Below are positions 26,187-36,400 of a stretch of 64,000 bases of DNA, in pieces. Source of the stretch: Panulirus ornatus (lineage: Eukaryota; Arthropoda; Malacostraca; Decapoda; Palinuridae). Every line of letters begins with the position of its first letter. Position 1 is the first letter of the stretch. The stretch lies in the NCBI RefSeq assembly GCF_036320965.1, contig NC_092261.1, positions 11,224,697 to 11,288,696 on the forward strand. Direction: 5' to 3'. Position numbers and translations under genes: made by a program. The notes below the pieces were generated by a model. It saw only the letters and a list, made by a program, of their open reading frames with translations. It made no database searches and had not been told where the DNA came from.

Positions 26187-26627
26187 ATCATTATTGTTAA
26201 ACGTACAGTAAATCTAAATAATCGTTGAAATGAGAGAAGTCATATAATCGTTGAAATAACAGAAAGGTCTACATATGAACATCATTCAATTCTTAGGAAT
26301 ATGGACACTTAAGAAGGTTAGTGAATAACTGCCCATTGATTTATAGACTTTTTTTACGGATGTCAGCATGAGGCGGAGTTGCACAGACCTACATCATTAA
26401 TGATGTATGGATCCAGTGAGGGTGTGTATGGAGTTTACGACCATGGCAGTCTATAGGCCTGAAGCCCAAATAACCAACCAGCTTTACTTTTAGACGGTTA
26501 TAGTGTATGTGTACTCGGTGTTGACAGCGTGATGAACACTTAAGCTGTGCATAGTAAAGTATTATATCGAATGGTTAACGAAAACTTGATGCGCACTTAC
26601 CAGCTTGAAAAGGATATGTAGCAACAT
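18517..26627 (-). CDS. IAG: insulin-like androgenic gland hormone (IAG) gene, four exons, complete coding sequence
   Basis: Joining minus-strand exons 26627-26601, 21807-21651, 20623-20478 and 18684-18517 gives 498 nt, a 165-residue preprohormone plus stop, with agreeing phases at all introns (0, 1, 0). Domain order: signal peptide 1-22; B chain from Tyr23, with VDFDC at 30-34 and the second cysteine at 45; an R-x-x-R site at 61-64; a C peptide; a furin-type RNRR site at 132-135; and an A chain 136-165 with Cys143, 144, 152 and 161. The C-C-x7-C-x8-C A chain and six cysteines match the insulin fold of two interchain bonds and one intrachain bond. In male decapods IAG is made by the androgenic gland and drives male differentiation (established knowledge). 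The VDFDC box is why I prefer IAG over relaxin, gonadulin or IGF-like peptides. Asn24-Val-Thr is a glycosylation sequon in the B chain. Introns 1 and 3 contain LINE debris. Confidence 0.87.
18915..20345 (+). mobile_element. degenerate non-LTR retrotransposon in IAG intron 3, antisense to the gene
   Basis: Plus-strand reading in broken frames shows VPEDW...LYKK near 18,950-19,000, a degraded His/Asp-Asp catalytic box near 19,500, and the shared C-terminal and tail region to about 20,340. It has the same layout as the better preserved minus-strand copy at 31.6-32.9 kb but is much more diverged. It fills most of the 1.8-kb intron. Confidence 0.8.
20478..20623 (-). CDS. IAG: IAG coding exon 3: C peptide
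   Basis: 146 bp, with a strong acceptor (TTTCTTTCTAACTCTTCAG) and donor GTGAGG. The first two bases complete Gly62; the exon then encodes Gly63-Arg64, finishing the R-x-x-R processing site, and a cysteine-free, Ser/Glu/Arg-rich connecting peptide to Thr110. It leaves in phase 0. The lack of cysteine and low complexity are as expected for a C peptide. Confidence 0.82.
21651..21807 (-). CDS. IAG: IAG coding exon 2: end of signal peptide and B chain
   Basis: 157 bp, with acceptor GGTGGTGCAG preceded by a CCTCCCTCCCTT tract and donor GTAGGT. The frame is open throughout and GC-rich, unlike the AT-rich introns around it. It encodes the signal peptide end, then YNVTGLSVDFDC, ten residues, and Cys45 (C-x10-C; insulin itself has x11), then a Ser/His-rich stretch to Arg61. 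It ends phase 1 with a G that completes Gly62 in the next exon. The spacing and VDFDC motif are the strongest evidence for IAG. Confidence 0.88.
21838..21970. repeat. 34-bp minisatellite in IAG intron 1
   Basis: About four copies of a unit around AGGTTAGTATACTACCAGTG recur at 34, 34 and 32 bp spacing. It begins only about 30 bp upstream of the B-chain exon's acceptor on the transcribed strand. Confidence 0.9.
22345..22960 (+). mobile_element. degenerate CR1-type LINE fragment in IAG intron 1
   Basis: Near 22,345-22,400 it shares the GTAACGAGGATGGGTCACAACGAA... region with the fragment at 28.2-28.8 kb. Near 22,620-22,860 it reads YRERLDALNLPALEEGR and GDLITVFKL, typical of the C-terminal end of CR1-group reverse transcriptases. 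Frames are broken. The 86-codon open frame at 22,341 is part of this relic, not a host gene. Confidence 0.7.
23800..24180. repeat. 30-bp minisatellite, about 12 diverged copies
   Basis: Units around TGTAGTACACTAGGCATGGGGAGGCAAC repeat with a period close to 30 bp. Because the period is a multiple of three, the minus strand stays open in two frames as 10-residue repeats (Y-Y-T-V-A-F-P-C-L-V type). This is a compositional artefact and not evidence of a gene. Confidence 0.88.
24490..24830. repeat. diverged tandem repeat of about 65 bp, five copies
   Basis: A core like CCCAGACCCAACTGTGG...GAAGACCTC...GTGTAAGGTA starts near 24,493, 24,563, 24,628, 24,690 and 24,753. Copies differ by substitutions and small indels. 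Confidence 0.7.
26139..26182. repeat. (TA)n microsatellite
   Basis: A TA array of about 44 bp in IAG intron 1, about 450 bp from exon 1. Confidence 0.95.
26601..26627 (-). CDS. IAG: IAG coding exon 1: start codon and first half of signal peptide
   Basis: The minus strand reads MLLHILFKL and then a perfect GTAAGT donor, ending at a codon boundary (phase 0). Joined to the next exon's VVMVGMQTLPVSS it makes a textbook 22-residue signal peptide with a hydrophobic core and small residues before the cut. It was found by looking for a phase-0 donor upstream of the B-chain exon. The next exon has no usable upstream ATG before a stop, so an exon like this is required. A CRE and a TATA-like tract lie 250-280 bases upstream. 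Confidence 0.8.
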
Positions 26628-26872
26628 CCTAAAAGCGATTTACACTTCGGACGCAGGGAAGGGAGAGGGTATGAAAAAAGGACAAATTGTGGAGGAGAAG
26701 ACTCAAAGTGGAGGTTGTTGGCCGAGCAGGGAAGACAAGTGTGGGCGAGAGTCTTGTGAGAAGAAGTTCGGAAAATGGGGAGGGAATGCCGGAGGTGAGG
26801 CGGGAGTGCTGCAGGGCGTGTGTTGAGGTCCGCTGCTGGGGCTGCACCTGCTGCCCTGCGGACCTCCAGTGG

Positions 26873-26905
26873 GTATATATATACATATATCCAGCAATGA
26901 CGTCA
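26873..26905 (-). promoter_or_regulatory. putative IAG core promoter: palindromic CRE plus TATA-like tract
   Basis: TGACGTCA at 26,898-26,905 is a perfect cAMP-response element. Reading in the gene's direction it is followed within about ten bases by an alternating TATATA tract (26,873-26,890), then a GC-rich leader. A start site about 25-30 bases past the TATA tract would give a 5' UTR near 220 nt before the ATG at 26,627. Position and order fit a TATA promoter, but no experimental start is available. An upstream non-coding exon cannot be excluded. Confidence 0.5.
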
Positions 26906-27775
26906 CCAAGGTGAAACGAGGGGGGATGGGGGGAATGTGAGATGACGGGCCAGCTTTCAGAGACTCCAGGGCCACAAACTGTTGCCAGGGAAACTAGACA
27001 CACGAGGCTGACTCTGTTCACAGGGACCTTTTTTTTTTTTTTTTTTTTGGTTCTTCGAGATGCATAGCACAAGAATTCTTTATCTGTCCTTTGTACGTGG
27101 CTGGTAGAAGAAAAAAGATGACTAAAACCACACGGTGAAATATTCATGATAAAAGATTATGAATACCAACATGATTGTTTGAAGAATGGGTATAATAAAC
27201 ATTGACTGCGAAACTAATTGGTACAGGTCGAGGAATAGTCCTGATGTTTAGAACATGATAATCATTATAGAAAGAGATCGCATGATACGTAATTCATAAC
27301 AGAGATGTCGCTAAACTAATGCCTGGACTACAAACGGGAAAGCGATATGTGTTCGCTGACTCCGCCCGCAAGTGGTGGTCACACAGCTAGCGAGAAATTA
27401 CCCTCGGCGAGGGTGTATCATGGCCAGTGGACGGAAAGGAGTAGAGTCGTCTTGTCGAGGACTATCTCCCTCTGAAAGAGATCATCATCTTCTTGATCCT
27501 AAGTGGAGTGCAGCCTCTAAGCTGCCGGAGCTCCATTGAATGGTTTCTGTTGCACAGATATATACATGGATTTTTTTTATTCGCAGGTGTGTACATGGGT
27601 TCTGTTGCACAGGTCTGTATAAAGGTTCTCTTTCGCAGGTGCACATGGATTGTAATCATTTTACGCTACCTCTTCATTCTAAGAAAACCACACATGTAAT
27701 CAAAACTACACTCAAAAAAACACATCTGAGAAATGTGGCCCCGCACGGTATAGATTAATGATTACAAATAAGTAA

Positions 27776-27776
<1 letters not shown>

Positions 27777-27806
<30 letters not shown>
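27777..27806. repeat. (CA)n microsatellite
   Basis: About 15 CA units. Confidence 0.95.
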
Positions 27807-27808
<2 letters not shown>

Positions 27809-28189
27809 TGAATACTGCCATTCCAGCAGGTGTCGACAGCCAGATTGCGCTACCCAAAGTGGACCACGGTGTTGCTGAGTTGACCCCCAAGCACCCTTTT
27901 GTTCCTTAGATCAATTGTTGCTGGAGTTGTGATGTGTCTCACTCTTGTCGGATGTGTGTGTCAGTGCTCAAGAACCTTTGTCAGATGTTTCTATACTAAG
28001 TTTTGTGTGGAGTTAAGTATCTGTATGTGATTTACATGTACGTGTTGTGCGGGGAGGGGTTTTTGCACTCGTGGGGACCCATCCCTTGTTCTCTGTTGCC
28101 ATACGGGTTCTAAAATTTCTGTAAGCAGTTTCTTGTTTTATTTCATGTTATATCTTGTATTTCTTGTTCTATCTCTACATCTCTCTAAA

Positions 28190-28760
28190 TACTGTTCACT
28201 GCCTACGTTATCTCTACCAAGTTGGGCAGTTAAAGGCCTCCTTCCCCTGTAACTCAGCTCCACTAATGCCTTCACCATCTTTATTGCTCTCTTATGGATC
28301 TTCTCTATTAGCTCTTTGTACTTCTTTACATGCGGTGACCAAACTTAACAGACATAGCTTTAGCCTTATGTATTATGCGAACAGCTTGCTCAGTATTTCC
28401 TTGTCCATAAACTTGAAAGCAATCTAATATTTGCTGGCAGACAGTCGGTCTCCTAACTATCCTTCTAGGTAGTACTGTGACAACAGGTCAGGAACAATGT
28501 TGAATCCCAAATCTTTGCCACCCATAGATTACTGAAGCTTATTTCCCTCTAGATGTTAATCATATCTAGGCCTTCTTTCGATGTAACCCATCCTCGTTAC
28601 TTTACATGCCCTTGGGCTGAACTTCATCATACATGTAACAGACCAACTTTAGAGTCCGTCTAGATTCCCAGTTTGGTTGATGCGAATCGCCACGCTTCTC
28701 AGTTCCCTAATGAACTTTGCATCATCTGCAGACATGTTCAGGCAAGAGTTCATATCTTCT
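28190..28760 (-). mobile_element. degenerate CR1-type LINE fragment
   Basis: The minus strand reads MSADDAKFIREL (degraded catalytic box) near 28,735-28,700, then a piece shared with 22,345-22,400 (ACGAGGATGGGT-CGAA-GAAGGCCT), then KIHKRAIKMVKALVELSYRGR near 28,290-28,240, the usual CR1 RT C-terminus. Stops and shifts throughout. Confidence 0.68.
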
Positions 28761-31377
28761 GGCAAGTCTTTACATCCATCAGGAAGTTGAGGGATCATTG
28801 TTATACAGTGTGAAGTCCAGTGTTGCTAAGTCATTGATACACAGCACAGAGACTAGCTGTGCTACTGTTATACATTGTGAAAAGTCCAGTGTTGCTGAGT
28901 CAGCTAAGTCACTGATACACAGTGCAGAGACAAGCTGTGCTGGTAACAGTTGTACGCTGTAGAGACCATGACTTTAGATCCTGTACACGAGGAAAGTATT
29001 CCGGGTCCTTTTCTCTGAACTGCACTTGTTGATCGCCTAGTCAATACCTGATCCTGGTGGCTTTCCGTAGAGCTGGTGTAGTTATGAAAAGGAATAGAAG
29101 AGACAGAATGATACAGAGTTTTCCACATCAGTGATGACCTTTCTGGGTGTCGGAGTTAAGCTTCGTGTTGTTGTAGATCAATGGCAATTTCTTAGTCCAG
29201 AAAGGCAAATATTTTGCATTAGCGCAACTGAGCCCCCTGCATCTATTTCAAGAGTCTTGAACTCCTGAAAGTATCCATCCACATTGGCGCAAAAGTTATA
29301 TATATTCTTCTCCATGAACTGTCGTGATGTTGTTTTCTGCTGCACTGCTTTCTGCTGTTTCATTATTCTCTCTCCTTTAGCGCTCTTTCTCTCTTCTCTT
29401 CTCACTGAGTTTTCAACAGGATGTGCCTCTGAACCTGGTGCTTCCTAAACTTATCCACATCAGCGTTTAGTGTACTGAATGCAGTGACACTGTTCAGAAA
29501 GGATGTGGATAGTTAGTATTTACCTCCATATCCCAGAACAGTTGATGATCTCGTAATTCCTTTACTGTCGACCTCTAGACAGAACAGCCACGCTATCTAG
29601 TACATCATGCACGATCAGTGATAGTCTGAACATACGTTAGGAAAATCGTTATTTCACATTTTTTTTAAATGAAGTTTTCACGTAAAGCAAAATCTTTTTC
29701 TTTTTCTTGTATAGCCTCTCAGTATACAGATTTCTTGCTTAAGGCTACTGATTGCCTGGCTGTACTGTAAGTCATTACCAAGCCAAGACGCCGTTTCCTC
29801 TTCCTACATGAGTAGAGTAATTATTGAATACTTTATATTTACTGTTACAATGGTGAAAACGTAATCCGGGAGATCGTCTTCAGTTTTGTATGTCAACATA
29901 GGTCTCGCTAATCACATCATATTCTTTGACATGACACCTAGTTCACACCTTAAGCATTCGTGCACGACTCAGCATAACGACATACTTCCTGAGTGTGATA
30001 GCTTAATCTTTAAGTTGACCCTTCAGGATTAAGGTAAAGGTTATACCACCATATCCAAGAGTCGTACCGTTGTGCTTAAGGGGGCATACCCTCGTACCCT
30101 AAGAATTAACCTCTTCATTTTATTTCAGGTTTTCCAATATTACTACCAAGAATTTCGAGATCCACCGTAAGATTACTGATCTACCGTTGGAGTGATAGCT
30201 CCCATTCCTAGTTTATTAAGATCTCTCCTGTCCTCTTTGCCTCGAGATATGAAAGGAATAACACCACATTCTCCCTCGACTTTGCCTACAGTTCATGACT
30301 GAGCTCCGAGGCTACAAGCGAAGCCCTCGTAGTGTTCATACGATCATAGTTGGAACAGACAGACAGTACCCTTTACTCTTAAGCAGTACATCCATGTTGT
30401 GTTCCTGGGCGAGAGGGTATATACCTTTCTGTGTTTCTGTTTACTCACAGAATCAGTTACCTATTTAAAATTTTCAGGTATCAAATGTTTATTCTCCATT
30501 CTTGTGCCTTATTCCGTCTGTCAAAGACCTCCTACACCATGAAACAGCGAAAATACGATTCATAATCCCACGAAGATGTGTCGTATACTGACGAGGCAGT
30601 ATTATACACAGCTATAAAACATGGCATGACCAAGAGCATTGTCATACCACACGACGTGGTTGTGCATATTTTATCCGCAAGGGATACGCTAGCTACCAGT
30701 CTCCTCCTGCCTCGTCCTCACTCCCTTAAGTACATGTAAACGCAAACTTACGTCCTCCAACAGCAAGGATTCGAACCCCGCACCATTTGCGTGATTGCTG
30801 AAAAATGCGAGTTCATATGCACTACATTTGTGTTCATATACCTCCACATGTGACAGCAATTTCTGTAAAATTACTGATTACTGGTAATGTGAAAGAATTA
30901 AGGAAAATTCATATTTCATATCGTGGGCCGTTATATCCTAACGTGAATTATATCCGTCTGTTCATTTTCCTCTTCAATAATCATTCTTTTTTGTATAGAG
31001 AAAATGGACCCCAGCAGTAATCATTATTGATATCAGAATTTAAATGGAAAAGTTATTTTTTATATGTATTCAGACCTCTTGAAGACCAGTGCACGATTGT
31101 TGTGTATGTAGAATACCCAAAATACAGCTTTCGCGTGTTTGATCAGTGATGCTATCATGTTTGTCAATGACAAACTGTACTGAATATCCTTACTATTTCT
31201 TGATTTTATTGCATACATCTTATTTACGAATAATACTCTCTTCGATTACAAGTGTTATGAAAGCTTGTCCCAGTGTGTGTGGACCAAATAAGTAGTTCGA
31301 ATTTTCATTGCATTTAAATTTACGAGGAAATTCATTCAGATCCACAGAACTACTATATAAATAAAGGTAAAGTACCT

Positions 31378-31381
<4 letters not shown>

Positions 31382-31412
<31 letters not shown>

Positions 31413-32945
31413 CCTCGTCGCTGTCTCCCGCGGTTGCGAATTAGCGCAAGGAAACAGACGAAAGAAATGGTCCAACCCCCCCCATACACATGTACATACA
31501 CACGTCCACACACGCAAATATACATACCTACACAGCTTTCCATGGTTTACCCCGGACGCTTCACATGCCTTGATTCAATCCACTGACAGCACGTCAACCC
31601 CTGTATACCACATCGCTCCAATTCACTCTATTCCTTGCCCTCCTTTCACCCTCCTGCATGTTCAGGCCCCGATCACACAAAATCCTTTTCACTCCATCTT
31701 TCCACCTCCAATTTGGTCTCCCTCTTCTCCTCGTTCCCTCCACCTCCGACACATATATCCTCTTGGTCAATCTTTCCTCACTCATTCTCTCCATGTGCCC
31801 AAACCATTTCAAAACACCCTCTTCTGCTCTCTCAACCACGCTCTTTTTATTTCCACACATCTCTCTTACCCTTACGTTACTTACTCGATCAAACCACCTC
31901 ACACCACACATTGTCCTCAAACATCTCATTTCCAGCACATCCATCCTCCTGCGCACAACTCTATCCATAGCCCACGCCTCGCAACCATACAACATTGTTG
32001 GAACCACTATTCCTTCAAACATACCCATTTTTGCTTTCCGAGATAATGTTCTCGACTTCCACACATTTTTCAAGGCTCCCAAAATTTTCGCCCCCTCTCC
32101 CACCCTATGATCCACTTCCGCTTCCATGGTTCCATCCGCTGACAGATCCACTCCCAGATATCTAAAACACTTCACTTCCTCCAGTTTTTCTCCATTCAAA
32201 CTCACCTCCCAATTGACTTGACCCTCAACCCTACTGTACCTAATAACCTTGCTCTTATTCACATTTACTCTTAACTTTCTTCTTCCACACACTTTACCAA
32301 ACTCCGTCACCAGCTTCTGCAGTTTCTCACATGAATCCGCCACCAGCGCTGTATCATCAGCGAACAACAACTGACTCACTTCCCAAGCTCTCTCATCCCC
32401 AACAGACTTCATACTTGCCCCTCTTTCCAAGACTCTTGCATTTACCTCCCTAACAACCCCATCCATAAACAAATTAAACAACCATGGAGACATCACACAC
32501 CCCTGCCGCAAACCTACATTCACTGAGAACCAATCACTTTCCTCTCTTCCTACACGTACACATGCCTTACATCCTCGATAAAAACTTTTCACTGCTTCTA
32601 ACAACTTGCCTCCCACACCATATATTCTTAATACCTTCCACAGAGCATCTCTATCAACTCTATCATATGCCTTCTCCAGATCCATAAATGCTACATACAA
32701 ATCCATTTGCTTTTCTAAGTATTTCTCACATACATTCTTCAAAGCAAACACCTGATCCACACATCCTCTACCACTTCTGAAACCACACTGCTCTTCCCCA
32801 ATCTGATGCTCTGTACCTGCCTTCACCCTCTCAATCAATACACTCCCATATAATTTACCAGGAATACTCAACAAACTTATACCTCTGTAATTTGAGCACT
32901 CACTCTTATCCCCTTTGCCTTTGTACAATGGCACTATGCTTATTT
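31382..32945 (-). mobile_element. 5'-truncated LINE (copy 1), antisense, just upstream of MOCS1
   Basis: The plus-strand T run at 31,382-31,408 is the element's poly-A tail. The 3' UTR begins with the GTCGCTGTCTCCCGCG motif shared by other copies. The element breaks off near 32,945, inside the reverse-transcriptase domain, so the endonuclease and 5' end are missing as in typical target-primed insertions. It is nearly identical to copy 2 at 38.5-40.0 kb. The clade is uncertain; motifs such as [16 protein letters not shown] suggest an RTE-like element. Confidence 0.92.
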
Positions 32946-33081
32946 TAAGTTTAGTTTTATGATTTGAGGCTTCAAAACAGCATTCAATCATTCTGAGAAA
33001 AATAATGAATGAATTAGTTTTACATGGTATCCAGGAGCCTAACGACACTCGCATATCCTGGGGGAAATTACGAACTCCCAC
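31594..33081 (-). pseudogene. LINE reverse transcriptase, 5'-truncated but otherwise open
   Basis: An open frame of 495 codons. The first 45 or so residues (to about 32,945) are flanking DNA read in frame. From KISIVPLYKGKGDKSECSNYRG on, it is reverse transcriptase: [10 protein letters not shown] at 134-143, [16 protein letters not shown] at 190-205, the catalytic [12 protein letters not shown] at 238-249, then thumb and a C-terminal region with LYGCEAW and [11 protein letters not shown]. The integrity of about 450 codons implies a young insertion. Without the endonuclease it cannot mobilise itself. Confidence 0.88.
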
Positions 33082-33301
33082 CTGTTCCGTTAATCGTGGA
33101 GAAAAACAAAAAAAAAAAAAACTAGAAACTCACCCGTCACCAGACGTAATCCCTTTGGTCCCATCCCCTCCCTCCCATCCGTCCGTCCCTCCCTCCCCTT
33201 CCCCATACCCCAGCTGCTCCGCTCAGCCTCGTCAGCTGATCCACCAAACATGCTGGAGGAGGCTGGTGACGGTAGGCTGCCTCTGCACCACACTCTCTAC
33301 A

Positions 33302-33439
33302 ATGCCAGCTCTTGCCACCCACTTCTCCCTAAACACTCTCTGCGTCGCCGCCAGGAAGGTGCCGTTTTTACCTAGTCGTGTCTTCATAGGAAAATATCAC
33401 AGCAATGCCCACACGAAGCCTCAGGTGACACCCACAAAG
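33302..33439 (+). CDS. MOCS1: MOCS1 exon 1: mitochondrial presequence
   Basis: 46 codons from ATG 33,302 to a donor AAG|GTAACC, phase 0. The peptide starts [19 protein letters not shown]. It has arginines and lysines, hydroxylated and hydrophobic residues and no Asp or Glu, as expected of a mitochondrial targeting sequence; the human protein also starts with one. It was chosen because exon 2 needs a phase-0 partner and the sum of all exons then closes in frame. The frame is open upstream, but the flanking DNA there is Pro-rich low-complexity. Confidence 0.8.
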
Positions 33440-36400
33440 GTAACCTTGAAGTTTGTAGAGGTATGTAGGGTTAAGTGAAAAGAACACAAGGTCATTTCTT
33501 CGACGTTCGAGAAATAACGCGTCTCAGAATTACGTGAAATGTATGCTTTTATCATTTCACCAGCATTGTTCTCACGGGACAACGACATCATGTGGTTTGA
33601 CGGAGATCATTATTGAATATTTTTGCACAGAAATAACTGACGGATTTGGAAGAGCGATGCCAATCAACTTTGTAAACTATTAAGAGTGATTTATACTTTA
33701 GAAATAACTAACGGATTTGGAAGAGCGATGCCAATCAACTATGTAAACTATTGGAGTGAATTATACTTTAGAGACGTGATTTGGAGAGTTGATTTTTGTT
33801 ATGCAATGATAGATGATAGTAGGGAGGGCTATTATGATTCGGAAAAATATGGTGGTAATGTAAGGACAACATTTAGAAGTAAGAAGAACTTTTTTAAAAC
33901 CTTATATGACTTCCCTAGCAACCTAAATTTTTGCAAAAGGAAAATGATGAGTCACATAAGTTTTGACTAATGATGATTACTAAGGTCAATTTTGGTTCAA
34001 GGTGGTTAGATGAGGTTTTTGTAGGTTCTGTTGATTTTTACTAGAATTTCACTGACTTTTACTTCACATTTTACCTTACCCAACATTCACTTCATGAGGA
34101 TATTATGATGCTTTAAATCATGTGTACTAAGTACAAGAAGTCCACTTATACCAACATGTTTTGTCCAAATCCATATTATTTTTCTGATGCTCCCAAACTG
34201 GAACTTTATGAAAATGATGTATGGAATTAACATAACCTGTTAAAACCTCACCTTTACCGAGGGTAGATTTACCTAAACAGCTCTGTAACCCAGCCATGCT
34301 CATGAAATGCTGGACATACAAGATTGAGACATTCTTTGACTGGGGAAATGGTATGTGTTTGCAGTCTGGTTTGAAGATCAAAATCAGAAACAGTTGCTTT
34401 TAAGTTCATATGATCTGTGTAAAGGCTTTATATGTAAGTCACTTCTACAGAATAGGTGCTTACTTTTTTTTCTATGGTGGGAGTAAGAAAAATGGGACAT
34501 TGGAAGGTATTGGGAATGAATACCAGATTTTTCCATTAATCAAGTCATTTTTGCACAAGATTTGCTTTATGCACATTTTTCCAAGATTGCATCCCCTGTA
34601 CATAAAGGAGAGACCATTATTTTATCATTTTATGTTATCTAATTTTCAGGTGTCACGATTACAAATGCTGAGATCCCTTGAACCTCTTCCATTTTCTGCA
34701 TTCCTGACAGATTCCTTCGGTCGTGAACATTCGTACTTAAGGATTTCTCTTACTGAAAAATGCAATCTCAGGTGTAAGTAAGCATGCTGTTCTTCAGTAA
34801 AACATGCTTTTAAAAAAATTGCTTATTTACTTTTACTTTTGAACTTTACTTTTTATTTTTTTCTTAGAGAATATCACAAAGCTGATCGTCAAGTAAATGT
34901 CCACCTGTAATGTTTGTCAAATGAGGAAATAAGCCTTAAGAGATTCAGAAAGGTTATGTAGATGTTTTATGTGGTCCACTTTTGTCCTCATTTGTATCTG
35001 ATTTGTTTTCTTTTATTCTGAAAATGAAAGTTGCTCCATTTTAGGGTTAGAGGAATAAAGATGTACTCTTGCAGTGCTGTTAGATATTGCATTTTTGACG
35101 GAATTACCCACTCATATCAGGACAGTAGGTTATATTTTTATGATTATTTTGATGACCCCAAGGTCAATACTGTATGCCAGAAGAGGGAGTAAGTTTAACA
35201 CCAAAAGCAAGACTTTTAACTTCCGAGGAGATTATACGAGTGGCAAGGTTATTCGTATCAGAAGGTGTTGACAAGATCAGGTTGACTGGTGGCGAACCCA
35301 TGGTCAGGAAGGACTTAGCATACATTATTGGTAAGTAAATAATTGCTTTGCCTGTAGAATTTCTATGAACATTTTTTGAACACTGGATTTAGAGAAAATG
35401 TGTATTTAAGTGTAGTGAGTGGGAGCATGCTTAGAGTAAAAATAAGTGGAGATTGGGTGCAAGGGCAGAATTGATGAGCATATTTGAAGGGTCACTCATT
35501 GGAGGTGACTGAGATTATGAGGAGACTGGTGTGTAGGGGAAGATTTTTTTTTTTTCATACATATTTGCCATTTCCTGCATTAGCAAGGTAGCATTAAGAA
35601 CAGAGGACTGAGCCTTAGAGAAAATATCGTCACATGGCCCCCTTCTCTGTTCCTTGTTTTGGAAAATTATAAACGGAAGGGAAGAATTTCTAAGAATTTT
35701 CTGAAAATCGTCTTCTGCATTCTTTTTTTGATATTGAAGATTAGATTTAGAAATTTGACATTTTGATTGAATGATGATTTACAATATACTGTGATATGTT
35801 ATTGTGATACATTACAGCACTGATTGAAAATGTGTTGGTATGGTATGGTATGGTGACTTACATTTACATTAGCAAGATAGGTAAAGAACTTCATGAAATT
35901 TCAGTTACCAAATATTATTTAGACAGGTACACTTGTGTAACTCATGTACATATGTACAGACTCCTGTGTTCCTTTTCTTTATGCTCATTTTTCTTCTTTC
36001 TTGAACTGTAATTGTTTTTCTTTGTTTACCATGGAATGTATATTGTTGTGAAAGATATTCCATTTCTAGTCATTTTGTATTTAGCCACAATAAGACTGCC
36101 AAAAATTTTTTACACTATTGAATTCTCACTTTTGGCACTGGAATGCCAAAATTTAGTTACCAAATTAAGCTATATCACTGAAGTTGGAAGTTGTATCAGA
36201 AATGATTAAAGGCTAAATTAAACCATTATGTGTCGTAGTGCAATTCCTGTATTCATTCTACCTCTTAGTCTTGTACCTTCATTCGTTGTTTGTCCATGCA
36301 TTGATGAAATTGAAAGGAAATAGGTACACGCCTCTAACAGATCAGTTTTATGTATGAAGGGGATGCATACGAAACATGAAGAAAATGGATCATCGTGTTC

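Larger units (their letters stand above)
26906..31380. other. intergenic spacer between IAG and MOCS1
   Basis: Apart from a T run (27,030-27,048), a (CA)n array (27,777-27,806) and a CR1-type relic (28.19-28.76 kb), I see no gene or recognisable regulatory module in this 4.5-kb spacer. It must contain distal regulatory DNA of the two divergent genes, but none can be read from the sequence. Confidence 0.5.

Noticed and set aside
30740..30810. tRNA-like B box (GGTTCGAATCC on the minus strand)
   Set aside because: No A box, no pairing acceptor stem and a T stem with two G-U pairs; chance or a worn SINE promoter.
31570..32110. Plus-strand frames of 111-158 codons over LINE copy 1 (and the same at 38.7-39.1 kb)
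   Set aside because: They are the antisense of the reverse-transcriptase C-terminus; identical shadows occur at both copies.
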